Origin: Streptomyces sp. NBC_00704
Lineage (GTDB): Bacteria; Actinomycetota; Actinomycetes; Streptomycetales; Streptomycetaceae
Length of the DNA stretch: 64,000 bases
Direction: 5' to 3'
NCBI RefSeq assembly: GCF_036226605.1
Contig: NZ_CP109000.1
Coordinates: forward strand, 4,708,501-4,772,500
Below, in pieces: positions 1 through 8,611 of this stretch. Position numbers and translations under genes: made by a program. The notes under the pieces are model-generated. The model saw only the letters and a program-made list of their open reading frames with translations. It did not search any database and had not been told where the DNA came from. Every line of letters begins with the position of its first letter. Within the stretch, counting starts at the first letter, position 1.

Positions 1-764
1 AACCGCGCACCGGCCTGTCCATGGGCGAGCACGCGGCGGTCACCGCCCGCGTCTGGGGCGTCGGCCGCGAGGCCCAGGACGAACTGGCGGCCACCAGCCA
101 CCAGCGGCTCGCCGCCGCGTACGAGCGGGGCTTCTTCGACGACTTGGTGGTCCCCTTCCGTGACCTGACCCGCGACCAGAACCTGCGCCCCGACTCCACC
201 GCCGCGAAACTGGCCCGTCTGAAGCCGGTGTTCGGCGTCGACGGCCCCGAGCCCACCATGACGGCGGGCAACTCCACCCCGCTGACGGACGGCTCGGCGG
301 TCGTCCTGCTCGCCTCCGAGGAGTGGGCCGAGGCCCGCGGCCTGGAGCCGCTCGCCTACCTGACCGCCTACGAGACGGCGGCCGTGGACTTCGTGCGCGG
401 CGACGCGGCCGGAGGCGAGGACGGCCTGCTCATGGCCCCCGCGTACGCGGTCCCGCGCATGCTGGAGCGGACCGGCCTGGGCATCGAGGACTTCGACCTG
501 GTCGAGGTGCACGAGGCGTTCGCCTCCCAGGTGCTGGCCACCCTCGCGGCCTGGGAGAAGCAGGGGCTCACCCCGGTCGACCGGGACAAGCTGAACGTGA
601 CCGGCTCCTCCCTCGCCACCGGCCACCCCTTCGCGGCCACCGGAGCCCGCATCACGGCGACCCTCGCCACACTCCTCGCCGAGCGGGGCGGCCCCGCACG
701 CGGGCTGATCTCGATCTGCGCGGCCGGCGGACAGGGCGTCACCGCCATCCTCGAACGAACGTGA
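1..764 (+). CDS. Acetyl-CoA C-acyltransferase (thiolase, FadI type), 5' truncated
   Basis: This is the C-terminal part of a thiolase, which cleaves 3-ketoacyl-CoA with CoA in the last step of fatty-acid beta-oxidation. The frame is open from base 3 and reads LSMGEHA before the first ATG at 21, so the true start lies upstream of the window. Family motifs are visible: VEVHEAFASQ, then GHPFAATGAR with the catalytic His, and ICAAGGQG with the acid/base Cys near the C-terminus. The GHPF form fits the FadI/trifunctional-enzyme beta branch rather than the biosynthetic AtoB branch. An acyl-CoA ligase follows on the same strand, which fits fatty-acid degradation. The gene is incomplete only because of the window edge. 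Confidence 0.9.
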   Translation, partial: PRTGLSMGEHAAVTARVWGVGREAQDELAATSHQRLAAAYERGFFDDLVVPFRDLTRDQNLRPDSTAAKLARLKPVFGVDGPEPTMTAGNSTPLTDGSAVVLLASEEWAEARGLEPLAYLTAYETAAVDFVRGDAAGGEDGLLMAPAYAVPRMLERTGLGIEDFDLVEVHEAFASQVLATLAAWEKQGLTPVDRDKLNVTGSSLATGHPFAATGARITATLATLLAERGGPARGLISICAAGGQGVTAILERT

Positions 765-974
765 GCACCCCTCATATGACCCCCGAGGTTGCACAGCCCC
801 GACCCCGGAACATCCCCGAACACGCACATGCCTTACACCTACGAGCCGTACGATCCCGTACCTGACCGGGGGCAACCCCTTTCATGGCGGGCATCCCGGT
901 TGAACGCGTGGGTGCGCCGAGCACGTACGTCATGCAGCAAGCAGTTTCGTCGCTGCACGCCCAGGGAGCCGCCC

Positions 975-2897
975 GTGTCCACCCCCTCCTCCGTCGCCGG
1001 CCCGGCCCACGCCGACCACGACGCTCCCCCCGTCCCCGTCGCGCCCGAGACCCGCCGGCTGGACGGCGCGGTGCGGGAGGCCTCCGTCCCGGCCCTGGCG
1101 CGCCCGGTGACCTACGGCTCGCTCGCCGACCTCCCCTACGACAACGCGGCCGCCGCCCCCGACGCCGTGGTCCTCAGCCGCAAGGGGCCGGACGGCGACT
1201 GGACGGACATCACGGCGGAACGCTTCGCCGCCCAGGTCCACGCGGTGGCCAGGGGACTGATAGCGGAGGGGCTGGTCCCCGGCGACCGGCTCGCCATCAT
1301 GGCCCGCACCACCTACGAGTGGACGCTGCTCGACTTCGCGGCCTGGGCGGCCGGCCTGGTCACCGTCCCGATCTACCCGACGTCCTCGACGTTCCAGACC
1401 CGCTGGATCCTCCAGGACTCCGGCGCGGTCGCGCTGGTCACCGAGACGGCCGGCCAGGCCGCCGCCCTGGGCCCCGAACTCGACCGGCTGCCCGACCTGC
1501 ACCACCTGTGGGTGATGGACAAGGGCCACGTGGACCGGCTGATCGACGCGGGCGAGCGCGTCCCGGACGCCGAGGTCGAGATCCGCCGGGGCATGCTCGT
1601 CCCCGACACGCTCGCCACCCTCATCTACACCTCCGGCACCACCGGCCGCCCCAAGGGCTGCGCGCTCACCCACGGCAACTTCTTCGCCGAGGTCGACAAC
1701 GCGATCGAACTCCTCTACCCGGTCTTCCGGTCCAAGGACGACGAACTCTCCGTCCTGCTCTTCCTCCCCATGTCCCACGTCTTCGGCCGGATGGTCGCGA
1801 TCGCCTGCGTACGGGCCCGCGTCCGCCTCGGCCACGCCCCCAGCATCAAGTCCGAGGACCTCCTGCCGGACCTCGCGGCCTTCAGACCCACCTGCCTCCT
1901 GGCCATCCCCTACATGCTGGAGAAGGTCTTCAACACGGCCCGCGCCAAGGCGGAGGCGAGCGGCCGGGTGGCGTCCTTCGACCGCGCGGCCGGCGTGGCC
2001 CGCCGCTACGGCGAAGCGGTCGAGGCCCACAAGACCGGGACCGGATCCGGCCCGGCGGCCACCCTGCGCGCGGCCCGCGCCCTCTACGACCCGCTCGTCT
2101 ACCGCCGCATCCGCAACGCCATGGGCGGGCGCGTGCGCCACGCCATCTGCGGCGGCTCCCCGCTGGGCCGCCGCCTCTCCGCGTTCTACCTCGGCGCGGG
2201 CATCGAGATCTACGAGGGCTACGGCCTCACCGAGACGACCGCCGCGACCACGGTGACCCCGCCGATGAAACCGCGTCTGGGCACGGTGGGCTGGCCGCTG
2301 CCCGGCACCAGGATCCGTATCGCGGCCGACGGCGAGATCCTCGTCGCGGGCGAGCACGTCCTGCGCGGCTACTGGGACCCGTCGGCCGGCGGGGTCGTGC
2401 CCGCGGCCCCCGACGGCTGGCTGGCCACCGGCGACCTCGGCGAGCTGGACGACGAGGGCTACCTGACGATCACCGGCCGCAAGAAGGAGATGATCATCAC
2501 GGCCGGCGGCAAGAGCGTCGCCCCCGCGCCCCTGGAGAACTGGCTGCGCTCGCACCCGCTGATCTCCCAGGCCCTGGTCCTCGGCGACGGCCGCCCCTAC
2601 GTCACCGCCTTGCTCACCCTCGACCCCGACGGCCTCACCCACTGGCGTCAGATGCACGGCAAGCACCCCGTCCCCGCCGAACTCCTCGTCGACGACGAGG
2701 AACTGAAGGCCGTGCTCCAGCGCGCGGTCGACGAGGCCAACAAGCTGGTCTCCCGCCCCGAGTCGATCCGCCGCTTCGCCGTCCTGCCGACCGACTTCTC
2801 CGAGCACGCCGGCCACCTCACCCCCTCGATGAAACTGCGCCGCGAGACGATCATGCGCGACTTCGCCGACCACGTGGAGAGTCTCTACCCGCGGTGA
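975..2897 (+). CDS. Long-chain fatty-acid-CoA ligase (AMP-binding, FadD15-like)
   Basis: Activates fatty acids to acyl-CoA through an acyl-adenylate. The protein is about 640 residues, the usual size for the family. The P-loop TSGTTGRPKG lies near residues 219-229, the A5 motif YEGYGLTET near 412-420, TGDLGEL near 485 followed by GRKKEMIITAGGK, and the terminal catalytic-lysine region LTPSMKLRRE near 615. The reading frame is open further upstream to 789, but the GTG at 975 is preferred: AGGGAG sits about 6 bases before it and similarity starts soon after. It follows the thiolase by about 210 bases, so both probably serve fatty-acid use. The exact chain-length preference cannot be read from sequence. 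Confidence 0.92.
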   Translation: MSTPSSVAGPAHADHDAPPVPVAPETRRLDGAVREASVPALARPVTYGSLADLPYDNAAAAPDAVVLSRKGPDGDWTDITAERFAAQVHAVARGLIAEGLVPGDRLAIMARTTYEWTLLDFAAWAAGLVTVPIYPTSSTFQTRWILQDSGAVALVTETAGQAAALGPELDRLPDLHHLWVMDKGHVDRLIDAGERVPDAEVEIRRGMLVPDTLATLIYTSGTTGRPKGCALTHGNFFAEVDNAIELLYPVFRSKDDELSVLLFLPMSHVFGRMVAIACVRARVRLGHAPSIKSEDLLPDLAAFRPTCLLAIPYMLEKVFNTARAKAEASGRVASFDRAAGVARRYGEAVEAHKTGTGSGPAATLRAARALYDPLVYRRIRNAMGGRVRHAICGGSPLGRRLSAFYLGAGIEIYEGYGLTETTAATTVTPPMKPRLGTVGWPLPGTRIRIAADGEILVAGEHVLRGYWDPSAGGVVPAAPDGWLATGDLGELDDEGYLTITGRKKEMIITAGGKSVAPAPLENWLRSHPLISQALVLGDGRPYVTALLTLDPDGLTHWRQMHGKHPVPAELLVDDEELKAVLQRAVDEANKLVSRPESIRRFAVLPTDFSEHAGHLTPSMKLRRETIMRDFADHVESLYPR

Positions 2898-2899
2898 TG

Positions 2900-2953
2900 G
2901 ACGGGCAGGACGGACAGGACGGGCAGGACGGGCAGGGCGGGCAGGGCGGGCAG
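2900..2953 (+). repeat. 9-bp tandem repeat, six units
   Basis: Six units of GACGGGCAG with small changes (GACGGACAG, GGCGGGCAG) lie directly after the ligase stop and before the next gene. No protein-level role is evident. Confidence 0.85.
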
Positions 2954-2994
2954 ACGCCGTGCGCGGCGGGCCGGGGGCCGGAAGGATGCGGTCC

Positions 2995-3480
2995 GTGAAC
3001 GGCATCGAGTTCTTCCACTACCCCTGGGACGGCGGCCCGTCGCTCGCCTGGGGGCTGCGCGTCGACGGCGTCGACCTGCGCGCCCGCACGGCCTGGGCGA
3101 CGCGCGAGCTGTGGCGGCCGGAACTGCGGGACCAGTTCGAGGACCAGGAGCGCGAGTCGGCCGAACTGATCTGGCGTCAGCACGAGGGCCTGGGCGTCCT
3201 CGACGTGCCCGGGGACCCCTTCCGCGGCACGGCGGGCCGCACCGCCGTCCTCGGCTGCTCCTGCGGAATCCCGCGGTGCGGGGAGCTGACCGCGCACGTC
3301 GAGGCGAGCGCCCGCACCGTCACCTGGTCCGCGTTCCGCCGGCCGGAGCGCGAGCAGTGGGGCGAGCTGCCCGTCGGCCCGTTCGTCTTCGCGCGCGCGG
3401 CCTACGAGGCGGCCCTCCGCTCGCCCACGCTCCTCACAGCGGACCCCCTGGGCCCGGCCCCCGCCGGGCTGGGGGTGTGA
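2995..3480 (+). CDS. Hypothetical protein with CSCGIPRCG motif
   Basis: Not recognised. About 161 residues, beginning with the sequence NGIEFFHYPW. It is acidic in the middle and has a cysteine cluster CSCGIPRCG near residue 85 that could bind a metal or form a disulphide; there is no signal peptide or membrane segment. Starts are possible at GTG 2959, ATG 2986 and GTG 2995. The last is chosen because GGAAGG ends 9 bases before it, whereas that sequence touches the ATG at 2986. It lies between the acyl-CoA ligase and a convergent methyltransferase. GC-rich codon use is the same as in neighbours, so I take it as a real gene of unknown function. Confidence 0.7.
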   Translation: MNGIEFFHYPWDGGPSLAWGLRVDGVDLRARTAWATRELWRPELRDQFEDQERESAELIWRQHEGLGVLDVPGDPFRGTAGRTAVLGCSCGIPRCGELTAHVEASARTVTWSAFRRPEREQWGELPVGPFVFARAAYEAALRSPTLLTADPLGPAPAGLGV

Positions 3481-3514
3481 CCGGCCGAGGCCCGGCGGAC
3501 GGGCGAAGGCCCCG

Positions 3515-4210
3515 TCAGACGCCCGGCCTGCGGGCGATCAGGAAGGCCTGGGGGACCTGCTCGGCGAGAGCGGCGTCCGGCTCGCGCACCGTGCGCGACA
3601 CCATCGCGAAACCGGCCCCCGCCAGCAGCTCCTCCATCCGCTCCGGGCGGCGGCGCTCGAAGTCGAGGGTGACCGGGCGGCCCCACGGCTGCTCGTGACG
3701 GCGGGGCTCGTCGCCCACCTGGAAGGCCAGCAGGAGGTGACCGCCCGGGGCCAGGACCCGGCGGAACTCGGCGAAGAGGGCCGGCAGCTCGTCCACCGGT
3801 GTGTGGATCGTGGAGTAGAAGGAGACGACCCCGGCGAGGGCCTCGTCGGGAAAGTCCAGCTTCAGCATCGAGCCCTGCTCGAAGGGGATCCCCGGGTTCT
3901 CGCGCCGGGCGATCGCCAGCATGGCCGCGGACAGGTCCAGCCCGGACACGTCGAGCCCGAGCGAGGCGAGCCGCCGCGTGGTCCGGCCGGGCCCGCACCC
4001 CAGGTCGGCCACCCGCCCGCCGGCCCCCACCAGCTCGGCGTACACGGCGAGCAGGGCCCGCTCCAGCGGCCGGGAGACGAGTTCCTCGCGGAAGAGCGCG
4101 GCGTAGTCCTCGGCGACGGCGTCGTAGAAGACGCGGGTGGCGGTGACGAAGGCGGGAACGGACGCCGCGGAGGGCGACGGCGCGGGACCAGAGGCTGGGG
4201 TGTCGGTCAT
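3515..4210 (-). CDS. Class I SAM-dependent methyltransferase
   Basis: A 231-residue Rossmann-fold methyltransferase. The SAM-binding motif I reads VADLGCGPGRT near residues 66-76, followed by an acidic residue at the end of strand 2 (SGLDLS). The later FRRVLAPGGHLLLAF segment is typical of the methyltransferase type 11/25 families, which act on small molecules. The substrate is unknown. The frame stays open upstream to 4255, but the ATG at 4210 begins the natural N-terminus MTDTPASG. The gene is on the same strand as the cold-shock gene upstream, separated by a strong hairpin at 4297-4328, so it is probably transcribed on its own. Confidence 0.85.
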   Translation of the reverse strand: MTDTPASGPAPSPSAASVPAFVTATRVFYDAVAEDYAALFREELVSRPLERALLAVYAELVGAGGRVADLGCGPGRTTRRLASLGLDVSGLDLSAAMLAIARRENPGIPFEQGSMLKLDFPDEALAGVVSFYSTIHTPVDELPALFAEFRRVLAPGGHLLLAFQVGDEPRRHEQPWGRPVTLDFERRRPERMEELLAGAGFAMVSRTVREPDAALAEQVPQAFLIARRPGV

Positions 4211-4296
4211 GGGCAGGGAGCCTAGGACCCGCCGCCGACAACGGCAGCCGGTCAAAGGCGGCCGGGAAGGCAGCCGGGGAGGGTGGCGGGAAAGGC

Positions 4297-4328
4297 AGGA
4301 GCCCCGTGCCGACAGGCACAGGGCTCCT
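4297..4328 (-). terminator. Hairpin terminator of the cold-shock gene
   Basis: A long inverted repeat pairs AGGAGCCC...GTGCC with GGCAC...GGGCTCCT around a GACA loop, with a single C/A mismatch. It lies about 40 bases after the cold-shock stop codon and before the methyltransferase start, and is followed on the minus strand by a short T-containing stretch. Confidence 0.75.
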
Positions 4329-4370
4329 TGGGTACTGCTCTCAGAGACTTGCGATCTCAGGGTGTGGAGA

Positions 4371-4574
4371 TCAGACGGGAGTGACGTTCTCCGCCTGCGG
4401 ACCCTTCGGGCCCTGCGTCACGTCGAAGGAGACCTGCTGGTTCTCCTCGAGCGAACGGAAACCCTGCGCGTTGATCGCGGAGTAGTGGACGAAGACGTCG
4501 GGGCCGCCGCCTTCCTGGGCGATAAAGCCAAAGCCCTTTTCGGCGTTGAACCACTTCACGGTTCCGGTAGCCAT
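4371..4574 (-). CDS. Cold-shock domain protein (CspA family)
   Basis: A 67-residue single cold-shock domain, the full normal length. It binds single-stranded RNA or DNA and acts as an RNA chaperone in the cytoplasm. RNP1 is KGFGFI at residues 13-18 and RNP2 is VFVHY at 27-31; the N-terminus ATGTVKWFNAEKG is typical of Streptomyces Csp proteins. The start is fixed by AAGGAGG a few bases upstream. Upstream lies a roughly 150-base leader with a stable hairpin and a sigma-70-like promoter, the usual arrangement for post-transcriptionally controlled cold-shock genes. It is divergent from mqnA and ends in a hairpin terminator. Confidence 0.97.
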   Translation of the reverse strand: MATGTVKWFNAEKGFGFIAQEGGGPDVFVHYSAINAQGFRSLEENQQVSFDVTQGPKGPQAENVTPV

Positions 4575-4667
4575 AAGCCCTCCTTGGGCCCAAAGGGTTG
4601 CCCTGCTCCAGAACCCTGCAAGCGTGAAAGCAAGTGCCGCACAACTGCATACGTCTGAAAACGACGA

Positions 4668-4696
4668 GAGCCCGCGGTTACATGCTCCGCAGGCTC
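4668..4696 (-). promoter_or_regulatory. Stem-loop in the cold-shock gene leader
   Basis: A 10-bp stem (GAGCCTGCGG pairing with CCGCGGGCTC, one G-U pair) closes a 9-base loop in the 5' leader, about 95 bases before the start codon. Leader structure of this kind is known to control cspA-type mRNAs; a role here is inferred. Confidence 0.55.
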
Positions 4697-4732
4697 TGTA
4701 CTGCAAGGGAAACCAAACTGCAACTTGCGGCG

Positions 4733-4760
4733 AGCCTAGCACGCAGGCACCCGGATGCAA
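4733..4760 (-). promoter_or_regulatory. Promoter of the cold-shock gene
   Basis: On the minus strand a -35 box TTGCAT (4755-4760) and a -10 box TAGGCT (4733-4738) are 16 bases apart. Transcription would begin near 4726, giving a leader of about 150 bases. Confidence 0.6.
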
Positions 4761-4850
4761 TAGAGGTCAAGATCACGTCACCCGGAGGTTTGAAGATCCC
4801 CGAAAGGGGTTGACCCAGGGGGCGAAGACCCGGGAGCGACCGAAGGGGTC

Positions 4851-4856
4851 TAGCCT
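4851..4856 (+). promoter_or_regulatory. -10 box of mqnA, probable leaderless start
   Basis: TAGCCT lies exactly 6 bases before the mqnA GTG codon, so transcription would begin at the start codon and the mRNA would be leaderless. No good Shine-Dalgarno sequence is present. The -35 region is weak. Confidence 0.45.
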
Positions 4857-4862
4857 CGCGAT

Positions 4863-5720
4863 GTGGACAATTCTCGCACCCGGCCGCGCGTCGGCCACAT
4901 CCAGTTCCTCAACTGCCTGCCCCTCTACTGGGGGCTCGCGAGAACCGGCACCCTCCTCGACTTCGAGCTGACCAAGGACACCCCCGAGAAGCTCAGCGAG
5001 CGGCTGGTGCGCGGCGAGCTGGACATCGGGCCCGTCACCCTCGTCGAGTTCCTGAAGAACGCCGACGACCTGGTCGCCTTCCCCGACATCGCCGTGGGCT
5101 GCGACGGCCCGGTGATGTCCTGCGTGATCGTCAGCCAGGTCCCGCTGGAGGAGCTGGACGGCGCGCGCGTCGCCCTCGGCTCCACCTCCCGCACCTCCGT
5201 GCGCCTGGCACAGCTCCTGCTGGCGGATCGTTTCGGCGTCCAGCCCGACTACTACACCTGCCCGCCCGACCTCAGCCTGATGATGCAGGAGGCCGAGGCG
5301 GCCGTCCTCATCGGCGACGCGGCCCTGCGGGCCAACCTGCTCGACGGCCCCCGGTTCGGCCTGGAGGTCCACGACCTCGGCGCGCTCTGGAAGGAGTGGA
5401 CCGGCCTGCCCTTCGTCTTCGCCGTGTGGGCGGCCCGGCGCGAGTACCTGGAGCGCGAGCCCGTCATCACCCGCCAGGTCCACCAGGCCTTCCTCGACTC
5501 CCGCAACCTCTCCCTGGACGAGGTCGGCAAGGTCGCCGAGCAGGCGGCCCGCTGGGAGGAGTTCGACGAGCAGGTCCTGGAGCAGTACTTCACCACCCTG
5601 GACTTCCGTTTCGGCCCGGCCCAGCTGGCGGCCGTGACCGAGTTCGCCCGCCGCGTCGGCCCGACGACCGGCTTCCCGGCGGACGTCAGGGTGGAACTGC
5701 TCCAGCCCCGTTCTGCGTAG
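4863..5720 (+). CDS. mqnA: Chorismate dehydratase MqnA (futalosine menaquinone pathway)
   Basis: MqnA converts chorismate to 3-[(1-carboxyvinyl)oxy]benzoate, the first step of the futalosine route to menaquinone in Streptomyces. The 285-residue protein has the periplasmic-binding-protein-like fold of the family. Recognisable stretches include the N-terminal VGHIQFLNCLPLYWGL, LDIGPVTLVEF near residue 57, and GDAALRANL further on. The GTG at 4863 is used because similarity begins right after it; the ATG two bases earlier is in another frame. A -10-like TAGCCT lies 6 bases upstream. The start overlaps an exact TTGTCCACA motif (minus strand, 4862-4870), the Streptomyces DnaA-box consensus. It works with mqnC at 8612 in the same pathway. 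Confidence 0.95.
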   Translation: MDNSRTRPRVGHIQFLNCLPLYWGLARTGTLLDFELTKDTPEKLSERLVRGELDIGPVTLVEFLKNADDLVAFPDIAVGCDGPVMSCVIVSQVPLEELDGARVALGSTSRTSVRLAQLLLADRFGVQPDYYTCPPDLSLMMQEAEAAVLIGDAALRANLLDGPRFGLEVHDLGALWKEWTGLPFVFAVWAARREYLEREPVITRQVHQAFLDSRNLSLDEVGKVAEQAARWEEFDEQVLEQYFTTLDFRFGPAQLAAVTEFARRVGPTTGFPADVRVELLQPRSA

Positions 5721-5815
5721 TCTGCTGCACAGCCCGTGCGCACGGAATCCGGCCACGGGCAGCGGGCCGCGGCCGACGCGGCCCGCGGGTCCTGACGGGG
5801 GAGGGGTGGACGCCC

Positions 5816-7714
5816 ATGCAGCCGCTCGGAGACGACGAACCCGCGACCGTGGGCCCCTACCGGCTGCTCGGCCGGCTGGGCTCCGGCGGGATGGGCCGCG
5901 TCTACCTCGGTCGCAGCGCCGGCGGCCGCACGGTCGCCGTCAAGATCGTCCACCCGCACCTCGCGCTCGACGAGGAGTTCCGCGCCCGCTTCCGGCGTGA
6001 GGTGGAGGCCGCGCGGCGCGTCGGCGGGGCGTGGACCGCGCCGGTCCTGGACGCCGACCCGGAGGCCGCGGTGCCCTGGGTCGCCACCGGCTACGCGGCC
6101 GGCCCCTCCCTCGCGGCGGCGGTAGCCTCCGGCGGGCCGCTGCCCGAACACTCCGTGCGCGTGCTGGGGGCCGGTCTGGCGGAGGCGCTGGCGACCGTGC
6201 ACGCCCTGGGGCTGGTGCACCGGGACGTGAAACCGTCCAACGTGCTGCTGACCGTGGACGGCCCGCTGCTCATCGACTTCGGCATCGCCCGCGCGATCGA
6301 CGGCACGGCCTCGCTCACCTCGACCGGCGTCTCCGTCGGCTCGCCCGGCTACATGGCCCCGGAGCAGATCCTCGGCCGGGGCGCGTCCGCGGCTGCCGAC
6401 GTCTTCTCCCTCGGTGCGGTCCTGGCGTTCGCGGCCACCGGCCTGCCCCCGTTCCCCGGCGACTCCTCGGCCGCCCTCCTCTACCGGGTCGTGCACGAGC
6501 CGCCCGAGCTGGGAGCCCCGCACGGCCCGCTCCGGGGCGAACTGCGGGACGTGGTCGAGGCCTGCCTCGACAAGGACCCGGCCGCACGGCCGGCCCCCGG
6601 CGCACTCTCCGCCCGCCTCGCGCCCGAGGGCGCGACCCGCCTGGTCGCCGCGGGCTGGCTGCCGGCCCCCCTGGTCGCCCAGGTGAGCCGCAGCGCCGTC
6701 CAGCTCCTGAACCTGGAGGGAACGGCGGCGGGGGCCGGGGCGGGAACGGCGGCGGGGGCTGGGGCCGGGACGGCGGCGGGGGCCGACCCGTCGGCGTCCG
6801 GTACGTCCGGTCCGTCTGGCGTGTTCGGTCCGTCCGGTCCGTTCGTGTCCGGTCCGGTGGAGTTCAGCAGTCCGGCGGTGAGGTCCGCGGGCGGTTCCCC
6901 GGCCGGGTCCTCCGGGCCGGTGGGGGAGACCCACTCCGGAACGCGGGGCGGGTCTTCGGCGTCGGCGGGCGGCGGGTTCCCGGCGGCGCTGGGGGAGTTC
7001 GGGCCGCCGCCGGTCATGGACCGGACGTCCACGGCTCCCGGCGGCGCGCCGGGCGGCGTGCCCGAGCCGCGGGACGCCGAGCCCACGGCGGGCGGGGACG
7101 GACGTCCCGGCCGGATGTCCGTCACCGTGGCCGCCGCCGCGACGCCGGGCGAGGACGGCCGCGGGCGACGGCTGAGCTGCACCGTCGCGCTCGCCGTCGC
7201 GGGAGCGCTGGCGGCGGTGACGGTCGGTTCGGCGTTCCTGTTCCACCTGCGCCCCGACGGCGGGGACGGCGACCACGACTCCGCCTCCGGCAGCGACGCC
7301 CGCTCCTCCCCGCCGGCGGCCGCCCGCACCCCGGACCCCACCGACGGCGGGACGTCCGCCGCGCTCCCGGCCCGCTACGTCGGCACCTGGGAGGGCCAGG
7401 GCGCCGGCCTCGGCGGCTCCCTCCCGATGGGCACGTTCCGGGTGACGGTCCGACAGGCCGGCGTCGGCCAGAAGCTGGGCGAGCTGCGGCAGACGGACGT
7501 GCTCGGCGGGGTCTGCCTCGACGTGCTGACGCTGAAGCAGGTGACGCGCGAAGGGGTCGTCGCCACGTCGGTCGGCGCGAAGGGCAACCACGGCGGCTGC
7601 AACCCGACGGCCCACACCGTCCGGCTCACCCCCACCGGCGACGACCTGACGTACGCCTCGGACAGCGCGGCCGAGGGCAACCCGGTGGCGCGCATGTCAC
7701 GGGTGGACCCGTAG
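5816..7714 (+). CDS. Membrane serine/threonine protein kinase (PknB-like)
   Basis: A 632-residue eukaryotic-type kinase. The glycine loop GRLGSGGMGRVY (residues 19-30), catalytic Lys43, HRD at 135-137, DFG at 154-156 and an APE-containing activation segment with Ser/Thr residues show an active kinase. A low-complexity Gly/Ala/Thr and Ser/Pro linker follows, including three copies of GTAAGAGA. One transmembrane helix lies at about 453-480. An outer domain of about 150 residues with two cysteines follows; it is not a PASTA domain and may sense an external signal. The start at ATG 5816 follows a GGGGGAGGGG ribosome site. The gene is not tightly linked to its neighbours, and its targets are unknown. 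Confidence 0.93.
   Translation: MQPLGDDEPATVGPYRLLGRLGSGGMGRVYLGRSAGGRTVAVKIVHPHLALDEEFRARFRREVEAARRVGGAWTAPVLDADPEAAVPWVATGYAAGPSLAAAVASGGPLPEHSVRVLGAGLAEALATVHALGLVHRDVKPSNVLLTVDGPLLIDFGIARAIDGTASLTSTGVSVGSPGYMAPEQILGRGASAAADVFSLGAVLAFAATGLPPFPGDSSAALLYRVVHEPPELGAPHGPLRGELRDVVEACLDKDPAARPAPGALSARLAPEGATRLVAAGWLPAPLVAQVSRSAVQLLNLEGTAAGAGAGTAAGAGAGTAAGADPSASGTSGPSGVFGPSGPFVSGPVEFSSPAVRSAGGSPAGSSGPVGETHSGTRGGSSASAGGGFPAALGEFGPPPVMDRTSTAPGGAPGGVPEPRDAEPTAGGDGRPGRMSVTVAAAATPGEDGRGRRLSCTVALAVAGALAAVTVGSAFLFHLRPDGGDGDHDSASGSDARSSPPAAARTPDPTDGGTSAALPARYVGTWEGQGAGLGGSLPMGTFRVTVRQAGVGQKLGELRQTDVLGGVCLDVLTLKQVTREGVVATSVGAKGNHGGCNPTAHTVRLTPTGDDLTYASDSAAEGNPVARMSRVDP
6719..6790 (+). repeat. 24-bp tandem repeat in the kinase linker, three units
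   Basis: Three 24-bp units of the form GGAACGGCGGCGGGGGCCGG encode GTAAGAGA repeats between the kinase domain and the membrane helix. The multiple-of-three unit keeps the frame if copy number changes. Confidence 0.8.
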
Positions 7715-7766
7715 CCGGCCGCAGCCCGTGGCCGTCTCCTCCCGCGGATCCCTACGATCGCTGACG

Positions 7767-8537
7767 ATGACCACACCACCCGACGACCTGACACTGGCCG
7801 CCGTCGCCGCGCTGTGGGGCGTCGTCACCGGCGCGCTGCTGCCCCGGGCGGCCTACCGCTTCTCCACGCCGTGGGAGGAGGCGGACGGCGCGTGGCGCAC
7901 GCAGTGCCCGGCCGGGCACCCGGTCCGCGGGTGGCTCGGACGGGCGCGGTGCCCCCGGTGCGCCCGACGCGCCGAGCCGGGTTCCCCGGCGGGATACGCC
8001 CCCGGCGGCGTCCTGCTGCCCGTCGTCACCGCCGCCGTGTGCGCGGCGCTCGCCCTCGCCACCGGTGTGCGGCCCGAACTGGCCGTGTGGCTGGCGCTCG
8101 CGCCGGCCGGGGTGCTGCTCGGCGTCGTCGACCTGCGGGTGCACCGGCTGCCGGACCCGCTCACCCTCCCGCTCGCGGCCGCCGCCCCGGCCCTGCTGGG
8201 CTGCGCCGCGCTGCTGCCCGAGCACGCCGGTCACTGGACGACGGCCCTGCTGGGCGCGCCCGCCCTCGGCGCGGCCTATCTGGTCCTGCACCTGGTGAAC
8301 CCCGGCGGCATGGCCTTCGGCGACGTGAAGCTGGCCCTCGGGGCGGGCGCCGTCCTCGGCTGGTACGGCTGGTCCACGGTCGTGCTGGGCACGTTCGCGG
8401 CGTTCCTGTCCGGCGCGCTGTACGTGGGCGCGCTGGTCGTCGCGCGGCGGGCGGGGCGCAAGACGCTGGTCCCGTTCGGGCCGTTCATGCTCGCCGGGAC
8501 GCTCGCGGGCGTGCTGATCGGGGCGTACGCGGCCTGA
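7767..8537 (+). CDS. Prepilin peptidase (A24 family)
   Basis: A 256-residue polytopic membrane aspartate protease of the type that trims prepilin or Tad/Flp-type signal sequences. The first catalytic aspartate is in VDLRVHRLPD near residue 121, and the second in AFGDVKLALG near 186, a variant of the GxGD motif. Cysteines C47, C62 and C65 form the cytoplasmic cysteine cluster (CPAGH...CPRC) seen in TadV/PilD-type enzymes. Several hydrophobic helices fill the rest. The ATG at 7767 is preferred over the earlier in-frame start at 7728; TACGAT 8 bases before it suggests a leaderless or very short leader. No pilin genes lie in this window, so the substrate must be encoded elsewhere. Confidence 0.85.
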   Translation: MTTPPDDLTLAAVAALWGVVTGALLPRAAYRFSTPWEEADGAWRTQCPAGHPVRGWLGRARCPRCARRAEPGSPAGYAPGGVLLPVVTAAVCAALALATGVRPELAVWLALAPAGVLLGVVDLRVHRLPDPLTLPLAAAAPALLGCAALLPEHAGHWTTALLGAPALGAAYLVLHLVNPGGMAFGDVKLALGAGAVLGWYGWSTVVLGTFAAFLSGALYVGALVVARRAGRKTLVPFGPFMLAGTLAGVLIGAYAA

Positions 8538-8562
8538 GGTCGGGACGTCGGGACGGCTGGCG

Positions 8563-8568
8563 TAGGCT
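8563..8568 (+). promoter_or_regulatory. -10 box of mqnC
   Basis: TAGGCT, a good Streptomyces -10 hexamer, lies 43 bases before the mqnC start and after the prepilin peptidase stop. The leader that follows contains CTGTCCACA, one base off the DnaA box. Confidence 0.4.
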
Positions 8569-8611
8569 GGCTTGGGTCTGTCCACAACCCTTGACGAAAG
8601 GGACGCTCCCG

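Noticed and set aside
4810..4815. TTGACC as the -35 box of mqnA
   Set aside because: It is 35 bases from the -10 box, too far to work with it.
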